Origin: AA29 sp041481445
GTDB taxonomy: Bacteria; Acidobacteriota; Vicinamibacteria; Fen-336
DNA: 6,298 nucleotides
Assembly: GCA_041481445.1 (NCBI GenBank)
Contig: JBGPBV010000250.1
Location: forward strand, 1 to 6,298
Reading direction: 5' to 3'
Shown: positions 1-6,298 of the stretch, piece by piece
How the letters are laid out: every line of letters begins with the position of its first letter
Numbering within the stretch: the stretch's first letter is position 1
Program-made: the position numbers and the translations under genes
Notes under the pieces: generated by a model
The model's input: the letters and a program-made list of their open reading frames with translations, nothing else
Database searches by the model: none
What the model was told of the DNA's origin: nothing

Positions 1-1602
<1,602 letters not shown>

Positions 1603-1603
1603 A

Positions 1604-1610
1604 AGAGGAG
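1604..1610 (+). promoter_or_regulatory. Ribosome binding site of the synthase gene
   Basis: AGAGGAG lies 7 bases before ATG 1618, good Shine-Dalgarno spacing. A second purine block (AGAGGA, 1611-1616) follows but sits too close to the start codon to be the main site. The ACAD stop codon is just upstream, and the 15-base gap has no room for a promoter or terminator. This supports translation from 1618 on a shared transcript. Confidence 0.8.
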
Positions 1611-1617
1611 AGAGGAC

Positions 1618-4600
1618 ATGAGCGACCGCACCGACCGCGCCGTCGCCGTGGTGGGCGTGGCGGCGGTCCTGCCCGAGGCCCCCACCGCCGAGGCGTTCTG
1701 GGCCAACGTCCTCGCCAGGCGCTACAGCATCACCGAGGTCTCGTCCGACCGCTGGAACGCCGCCGACTACTACTCCTCCGATCCCACCGCTCCCGACAAG
1801 ACCTACAGCACGATCGGCGGCTGGGTGCGCGGGTTCGAGTTCGACTGGAAGAGGTTCCACGTCCCGCCGCGCGTGGCCGAGGCCATGGACGAGGGGCAGC
1901 AGTGGGCGGTCACCATCGCCGCCCAGGCCCTGGCCGACTACGGACATCCCGGCCGCCCGCTCGACCTCGACCGCACGGGCGTGGTGCTGGGCGCGGCCAT
2001 GGGCGGCGAGAAGCACTACCTCACCACGATGCGCATCTGCTTCCCCGAGTACGCGCGGGCCCTGGAGTCCGTGCCCGACTTCGGGGCCCTGCCCGCGGAG
2101 GTGCGCGAGGCGATCCTGTCGCGCTGGCACGAGACCATGGGCCGCGCCCTTCCTCCCATCACCGAGGACTCGATGCCGGGGGAGCTGGCCAACATCCTCT
2201 CCGGACGCGTGGCCAACCTCCTCGACCTCCAAGGGCCGAACTTCATCACCGACGCCGCCTGCGCCTCGACCTTCGCCGCCATCGACGCCGCCATGGATCT
2301 CCTGGCCGAGCGTCATTGCGATGCCGTCCTCACCGGCGGCGTGGACCGCAACATGGGCGTGTCGTCGTTCGTGAAGTTCTGCAAGATCGGGGCCCTCTCC
2401 GCCACGGGGACGCGGCCGTTCGGGGCGGGCGCCGACGGTTTCGTGATGGGCGAGGGGGCGGCCGCCTTCCTGCTCAAGCGGCTCTCGGACGCCGAGCGGG
2501 ACGGCGACCACGTCCATGCGGTGATCCGGGGAGTGGGGGCCTCGAGCGACGGCCGCGGCAAGGGCATCACCGCGCCCAACCCGCGCGGACAGCGGCTGGC
2601 CATCGCGCGCGCCTGGGAAGACGCCGGGCTCGATCCCGCCACCGCTTCCCTCGTGGAGGCGCACGGCACGAGCACGCGCGTCGGAGACGTGGTCGAAGTG
2701 GAAAGCCTGACCTCCGTCTTCGGAGGCGCGCCTTCCGGCTCGATCGCGCTCGGATCGGTCAAGAGCAACGTCGGCCACCTCAAGGGGGCGGCGGGCGCGG
2801 CCGGCCTCCTGAAGACGATCTGCGCGCTGCGGGAGAAGGTGCTGCCCCCGACCCTCAACGCGCGCACGCCGAACCCGGACATCGATCTCTCCCGCGGCCC
2901 CTTCTTCTTGAGTCACGACGCCGCGGAGTGGCGCACGGCCAACGGCGACCCGCGCCGCGCGGGCGTCAGCGCCTACGGCTTCGGGGGCACCAACTTCCAC
3001 CTGGTGGTGGAGGAGCACGTTCCCGGCCTGCTCGCACGGAAGGGCCGGTCGAGCCTGAGCGTGCCCGGAAACGGGCCCGTGAGCGGGGCGCCGCCCCCCG
3101 CGCTCTCTCCGCGCCTGCCCCTGCGCGGTCTGCTCGCCCTGGGGGGCGGGACCGTCGGCGAGCTCCAGGCCGGCCTGGAGGCCGCGCTCGTGCGTGCTCG
3201 CGAGGGCTCGGTGCCCGCACCGCGGGTGCCGGAGACCCCGGTCCTGGCCGCGCGCGAGCGGCTGGTGGTGGACTTCGGCACGCCGGCCGAGCTCGTGGAC
3301 CGCCTGGAGAAGGCGCAGCGCGCGCTCTCGTTCGACACGCGCCCGGCGTGGCGGGCGCTGGCCAGCCAGGGCGTGTTCCGTGGCTCGGGGCCGCGCGCGG
3401 GCAAGGTCGCGTTCCTCTTCCCGGGGCAGGGCAGCCAGTACGTCAACATGGGGCGCGCCCTGCGCGAGAGCGAGCCCGTGGTGGCGGCCGTGTTCGAGGA
3501 GGCCGACCGCGTCCTGGCCACGGTTCTCCCCCGGCCGCTCAGCGGCTACGTCTTCGTCGACGGAGACGGGCAGTCGGCCGAGGACGACCTGAAGCAGACC
3601 TCCATCACCCAGCCCGCCGTGCTCTCCCTCGACGTGGCCCTCGGGCGCCTCCTGGGCACCTTCGGGATCACCCCCGACGTCGTGATGGGGCACTCGCTGG
3701 GCGAGTACGCGGCGCTGGTGACGGCCGGAGTGATGCCGTTGGCGGACGCCCTGGAGGCGGCGGCCGCGCGTGGCCGCGAGATGACGCGCGTGAGCATGGA
3801 GGACAACGGCCGGATGGCGGCGGTCATGGCGCCGCCGGAGGCCATCGAGGACGTCCTTCGGGAGGTGGGCGGCTACGTCGTCGCCGCCAACATCAACAGC
3901 ACCACCCAGTGCGTGATCGGCGGGGCGAGCACGGCGGTGGAGCGCGCGCGGGAGGCCCTCGAGGCCCGCGGCTTCCGGGTGACGCCCCTCGCCGTCAGCC
4001 ACGCCTTCCACACGCGCATCGTCGCCCCCGCCTCCGCGCCGCTGCGACAGGTGCTGGACCGCCTCCGCATCGGCCCCGCGCGCCTGCCCGTGGTGAGCAA
4101 CGTGACGGGCGGCTTCTACCCGGCGGAGGTGGACGCGATCAAGGACCTCCTCCAGCGGCAGATCGCCTCGCCCGTGCAGTGGATGCAGGGACTGCGCACC
4201 CTCTACGCGGACGGGGTGCGCGTGTTCGTGGAGGTCGGCCCCAAGCGCGCGCTCACCGGGTTCGTCGACGACGTGCTCGCCGCGCACGACGACGTGGTGT
4301 CCCTGTTCACGGACCACCCCAAGATCGGCGGACCCGCGGCGTTCAACCAATCGCTGGCCGGGCTCTACGCCGCGGGCGTGGCCCCGGCCGTGCCCGCTCC
4401 CCTGGAGGTCACGACGATGCCGACGCCCGAGACGGTGGCCACGGTGGCTCTTCCCCTTCCGGCCGCGCCCCCCCCGACGTCCGCGGACTCCGCGCGGCTG
4501 GCCACCCTGCTCGTGGAGGCGCTCGCCCATCTCGACCGGCCCGGGGCGGTGGCGCCGCACGACCGCAACGAGGTGCCGCGGGGCTCGATCGTCATCAGTG

Positions 4601-6298
4601 GCACCGGCCTCGGGCTGCCGGGCGTGGCCAAGCCGGTGATGGACCCCGCCAACGCCGAGCGGATCCTGCGCGGGGAGCAGTTCGTGGACCTGGTGCCGGT
4701 GGAGTACCGCCGCCACCAGGCCGACAAGCACATCACGCGCATCGTGAAGTCGGAGGACGGCTCCGGCCGCTTCGAGACGATCGACGACACCGCGGACGTG
4801 ATCAAGCTCGCCGCCCGCGGCGGAGCCTTCGACCTCGCCGCCGAGTACGGCGTGCCCGACAAGCTGGTGGAGGCCCTCGACCGCACCACCCAGCTCGCCA
4901 TGGCCGCCGGCCTCGACGCCCTGCGCGAGGCCGGGATCCCGCTCGTGCAGACCTGGCGCCGCACCACCACTGGCCGCTACCTGCCCGACCGCTGGCTCCT
5001 CCCCGAGCCCCTGCGCGACGAGACGGGAGTGATCTTCGCCAGCGCGTTCCCCGGGCTCGACCGCTTCGCGGACGAGCTCACCCGCTTCTACGAGTACGAC
5101 CGCCGGCGGAAGGAGCAGGCCCTGCTCGAGGACCTCCGCCGGTGCACCACCGATCCCGCCGCCCTGACCGAGATCTCCCGGCGCCTGGCCGCGGTGGGCG
5201 AGGAGCTCGCGCGCGAGCCCTACGTCTTCGACCGCCGCTTCCTGCTGCGCGTGCTCACCATGGGCCACAGCCAGTTCGCGGAGTACGTGGGCGCGCGCGG
5301 CCCCAACACGCACGTCAACGTGGCCTGCGCCTCCACCCCCGCCGCCATCTCCATCGCCGAGGACTGGATCCGCGGCGGGCGCTGCCGGCGCGTGGTGGTC
5401 GTGGGCGCGGACGACGTGACCGGCCCGCGGCTGTTCGAGTGGATGGGCGCCGGGTTCGTGGCCACGGGGGCCGCCGCCACCGACGACAAGGTGGAGGACG
5501 CGGCCCTGCCCTTCGACCGCCGCCGCCACGGGATGCTGCTGGGAATGGGCGCCTGCGGGCTGGTGGTGGAGAGCCAGGACGCCCTGGAGGAGCGGGGGAT
5601 GCGCGGGCAGGTGGAGGTCCTCTCCACCGAGACGCGCAACAGCGCCCGCCACGCCACCCGCCTCGACGTCGAGCACATCGCGGACGTCATGGAGAGCCTG
5701 GTCGCGTCCGCGGAGCGCCGGTTCGGCATCGATCGCCTCGACATGGCGCCCCAGACCGTCTTCGTCTCGCACGAGACCTACACGCCCGCCCGCGGCGGCA
5801 GCGCGAGCGCGGAGGTGGCGGCCCTGCGCAAGGTGTTCGGCCCCGCCGCCTCCCGCGTGGTGATGGCCAACACCAAGGGCTTCACCGGCCATCCCATGGG
5901 CGTGGGCATCGAGGACGTCATCGCGGTGAAGATGCTCGAGCACGGGATCGTGCCACCGGTGCCGAACTTCCGCGAGGTCGATCCCGAGCTGGGACCGCTC
6001 AACCTCAGCCGTGGCGGGCCGTACCCCGTCCGCTACGCCCTGCACCTGTCCGCCGGCTTCGGCTCGCAGATCGCGCTCACGCTCACGCGGCGCATCCCCG
6101 GCGGCCTGGACCGCTTCGACTCGCGCGCCGCCTACGCGCGCTGGGCGAGCGACGTCTCCGGCCAGGACCGGCCGGTTCTCGAGGTGGCGCGGCGCGTCCT
6201 GCGCGTGGCTTCGTCGGGCGCGCCCGGGCGGGCCCCCGTGGCCTCCACCTGGCGCTTCGGGCTCGGTCCCGTCCGGCGGGCCCCGGAAGGTGGAGCGC
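1618..6298 (+). CDS. Multidomain polyketide/fatty-acid synthase, PfaA-like, KS-AT-KS, 3' end missing
   Basis: The frame from ATG 1618 is open for 1560 codons to the window end with no stop, so the gene is truncated by the window and probably much longer. The start is set by the Shine-Dalgarno sequence at 1604-1610 and by ketosynthase homology beginning at residue 8. Domains seen in order: ketosynthase 1 (residues 8-467), linker (468-596), acyltransferase with post-AT segment (597-921), Pro/Ala-rich linker (922-987), second divergent ketosynthase (988-1494), and a tail (1495-1560). Active-site residues are present in all three catalytic domains. It is cytosolic, with no signal peptide or membrane segment. 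KS and AT domains load malonyl units and join them by decarboxylative Claisen condensation on a carrier protein. No carrier (ACP), reductase or dehydratase is visible, so these must be downstream or on partner proteins. KS1 and AT read most like PfaA of PUFA/secondary-lipid synthases (AACAST, GQGSQYVNMG) rather than modular PKS. The product is unknown. The upstream neighbour is an acyl-CoA dehydrogenase. Confidence 0.95.
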   Translation, partial: MSDRTDRAVAVVGVAAVLPEAPTAEAFWANVLARRYSITEVSSDRWNAADYYSSDPTAPDKTYSTIGGWVRGFEFDWKRFHVPPRVAEAMDEGQQWAVTIAAQALADYGHPGRPLDLDRTGVVLGAAMGGEKHYLTTMRICFPEYARALESVPDFGALPAEVREAILSRWHETMGRALPPITEDSMPGELANILSGRVANLLDLQGPNFITDAACASTFAAIDAAMDLLAERHCDAVLTGGVDRNMGVSSFVKFCKIGALSATGTRPFGAGADGFVMGEGAAAFLLKRLSDAERDGDHVHAVIRGVGASSDGRGKGITAPNPRGQRLAIARAWEDAGLDPATASLVEAHGTSTRVGDVVEVESLTSVFGGAPSGSIALGSVKSNVGHLKGAAGAAGLLKTICALREKVLPPTLNARTPNPDIDLSRGPFFLSHDAAEWRTANGDPRRAGVSAYGFGGTNFHLVVEEHVPGLLARKGRSSLSVPGNGPVSGAPPPALSPRLPLRGLLALGGGTVGELQAGLEAALVRAREGSVPAPRVPETPVLAARERLVVDFGTPAELVDRLEKAQRALSFDTRPAWRALASQGVFRGSGPRAGKVAFLFPGQGSQYVNMGRALRESEPVVAAVFEEADRVLATVLPRPLSGYVFVDGDGQSAEDDLKQTSITQPAVLSLDVALGRLLGTFGITPDVVMGHSLGEYAALVTAGVMPLADALEAAAARGREMTRVSMEDNGRMAAVMAPPEAIEDVLREVGGYVVAANINSTTQCVIGGASTAVERAREALEARGFRVTPLAVSHAFHTRIVAPASAPLRQVLDRLRIGPARLPVVSNVTGGFYPAEVDAIKDLLQRQIASPVQWMQGLRTLYADGVRVFVEVGPKRALTGFVDDVLAAHDDVVSLFTDHPKIGGPAAFNQSLAGLYAAGVAPAVPAPLEVTTMPTPETVATVALPLPAAPPPTSADSARLATLLVEALAHLDRPGAVAPHDRNEVPRGSIVISGTGLGLPGVAKPVMDPANAERILRGEQFVDLVPVEYRRHQADKHITRIVKSEDGSGRFETIDDTADVIKLAARGGAFDLAAEYGVPDKLVEALDRTTQLAMAAGLDALREAGIPLVQTWRRTTTGRYLPDRWLLPEPLRDETGVIFASAFPGLDRFADELTRFYEYDRRRKEQALLEDLRRCTTDPAALTEISRRLAAVGEELAREPYVFDRRFLLRVLTMGHSQFAEYVGARGPNTHVNVACASTPAAISIAEDWIRGGRCRRVVVVGADDVTGPRLFEWMGAGFVATGAAATDDKVEDAALPFDRRRHGMLLGMGACGLVVESQDALEERGMRGQVEVLSTETRNSARHATRLDVEHIADVMESLVASAERRFGIDRLDMAPQTVFVSHETYTPARGGSASAEVAALRKVFGPAASRVVMANTKGFTGHPMGVGIEDVIAVKMLEHGIVPPVPNFREVDPELGPLNLSRGGPYPVRYALHLSAGFGSQIALTLTRRIPGGLDRFDSRAAYARWASDVSGQDRPVLEVARRVLRVASSGAPGRAPVASTWRFGLGPVRRAPEGGA
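1639..3018 (+). other. Ketosynthase domain 1 (KS1), PfaA-like, apparently active
   Basis: Residues 8-467 of the synthase. It opens with AVAVVGVAAVLPEA and has the nucleophile motif DAACAST with Cys215, EAHGTST with His349, and SVKSNVGH with Lys382 and His387. It closes with AGVSAYGFGGTNFH (448-461). The Cys-His-His triad is complete, so decarboxylative condensation should be possible. The segments DKTYSTIGGWV, TEDSMPGELAN and SGRVANLLDLQGPN are, as far as I recall, characteristic of PfaA-type KS domains of polyunsaturated-fatty-acid synthases and related secondary-lipid synthases. EAHGTST replaces the commoner EAHGTGT, a mild change. Its carrier and chain-length preference cannot be read from sequence. 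Confidence 0.93.
3019..3405 (+). other. KS1-AT linker region
   Basis: Residues 468-596. The first part is a Pro/Gly/Ser-rich low-complexity stretch (around residues 478-502, including GAPPPALSP). It is followed by a better-structured part with LVVDFGTPAELVDRLEKAQ and RPAWRALASQG, as expected for the small adaptor that packs KS against AT in type I synthases. No catalytic motif and no ACP serine motif is visible. The domain limits are approximate. Confidence 0.6.
3406..4380 (+). other. Acyltransferase domain (AT), probably malonyl-CoA specific, with post-AT segment
   Basis: Residues 597-921. It begins VAFLFPGQGSQYVNMG (oxyanion-side loop). The nucleophile is Ser693 in GHSLGEY, Arg718 matches the extender-carboxylate-binding Arg of FabD-type transacylases, and the catalytic His is His795 in SHAFH (794-798). 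HAFH at this position is associated with malonyl rather than methylmalonyl specificity (YASH) in modular PKS. GHSLG also differs from the GHSQG common in methylmalonyl ATs, so malonyl loading is the best guess. The domain ends in EVGPKRALTGFV, then SLFTDHP and FNQSLAGLYAAG, a post-AT segment I associate with PfaA-like proteins. It would transfer malonyl from CoA to an ACP that is not in this window. Confidence 0.92.
4381..4578 (+). other. Pro/Ala-rich AT-KS2 linker
   Basis: Residues 922-987. Low-complexity and rich in Pro, Ala, Thr and Val (for example APAVPAPLEV, LPLPAAPPPTSADSA), then a short predicted helix (ARLATLLVEALAHL) before KS2. In many PfaA-like proteins an ACP array follows the AT, but no GxDS-type phosphopantetheine serine motif is present here. 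The linker probably acts as a flexible hinge. It contains a C8 run at 4468-4475 that stays in frame. Confidence 0.6.
4579..6099 (+). other. Second, divergent ketosynthase domain (KS2)
   Basis: Residues 988-1494. Thiolase-fold landmarks are GSIVISGTGLGLPG at the start, VNVACAST with Cys1237, VSHETYTPARGG with His1385, and NTKGFTGHPMG with Lys1420 and His1425. The closing segment is HLSAGFGSQIAL, where ordinary KS domains have GFGGTNFH. The Cys-His-His set and the Lys-to-His spacing (5 residues) match KS1, so it is not a chain-length-factor-like dead domain. Differences: the usual DGFVxGEGA is HGMLLGMGA (1304-1312), with Glu replaced by Met1310. A charged, probably helical stretch (about 1150-1221) precedes the Cys motif. 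The last-His motif TGHP recalls fungal-type FAS ketosynthases. Activity and role (second condensation, chain release or gatekeeping) are unknown. Confidence 0.85.
6100..6298 (+). other. Post-KS2 region, runs off the window
   Basis: Residues 1495-1560 continue the same open frame to the window end. It starts with RAAYARWASDVSGQDRPVLEV, likely a short helical segment packed on KS2. An Arg/Gly/Pro/Ala-rich stretch follows (around residues 1528-1560, including SSGAPGRAP and LGPVRRAPEGG), which looks like a flexible linker to another domain. No catalytic or carrier motif is visible, so what follows cannot be stated. Confidence 0.5.

Noticed and set aside
3194..3592. Plus-strand open frame of 132 codons over the KS1-AT linker and AT start
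   Set aside because: It is out of frame with the continuous synthase frame and has Arg/Ser-rich shadow composition. The AT motif FPGQGSQ is in frame 1.
4381..4578. A carrier protein (ACP) between AT and KS2
   Set aside because: The segment is Pro/Ala-rich low complexity with no GxDS-type serine motif and is too short for a full ACP fold.
2016..6002. Several minus-strand open frames of 75-200 codons across the synthase gene
   Set aside because: They lie opposite well-supported KS and AT coding sequence, are Arg/Ser/Ala-rich without recognisable motifs, and are expected from high GC, which makes antisense stop codons rare.
4579..6099. KS2 as an inactive chain-length-factor (CLF) domain as in PfaC
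   Set aside because: CLF domains lack the nucleophilic Cys. KS2 has Cys1237 in ACAST together with both His residues and the Lys.

Overview
This window is a very GC-rich piece of bacterial DNA. Codon third positions are almost all G or C. It is tightly packed with two plus-strand genes and essentially no intergenic space. Base composition and gene content suit a high-GC soil- or sediment-type bacterium with secondary-lipid or polyketide metabolism, such as a myxobacterium-like, acidobacterial, actinobacterial or related uncultured lineage. The phylum cannot be decided from this sequence. Both ends of the window cut through genes.

Layout: bases 1-1602 are the 3' part of an acyl-CoA dehydrogenase (FAD flavoprotein) with an extra C-terminal helical region of about 150 residues. 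After a 15-base gap containing a clear Shine-Dalgarno sequence, a very large open frame starts at ATG 1618. It runs without a stop to the last base (1560 codons visible, 3' end missing). It encodes a multidomain polyketide/fatty-acid synthase in the order ketosynthase 1 (about 1639-3018), linker, acyltransferase (about 3406-4380), Pro/Ala-rich linker, and a second, divergent ketosynthase (about 4579-6099), followed by a tail that leaves the window. No acyl carrier protein, ketoreductase or dehydratase is visible, so these must lie downstream in the same protein or in other genes.

The first ketosynthase and the acyltransferase look like the PfaA subunit of polyunsaturated-fatty-acid / secondary-lipid synthases rather than modular PKS. 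The second ketosynthase is unusual. It keeps a full Cys-His-His set, but its surrounding motifs differ from ordinary KS domains, and its last His lies in a TGHP motif like that of fungal-type FAS ketosynthases. The tight spacing suggests that the dehydrogenase and synthase are co-transcribed. A reasonable inference is that the synthase builds an acyl chain from malonyl units and the dehydrogenase introduces or handles an alpha,beta double bond on a starter or product. The actual product is unknown.

No RNA genes, mobile elements, CRISPR arrays, promoters or terminators were recognised. Nothing on the minus strand looks like a real gene.
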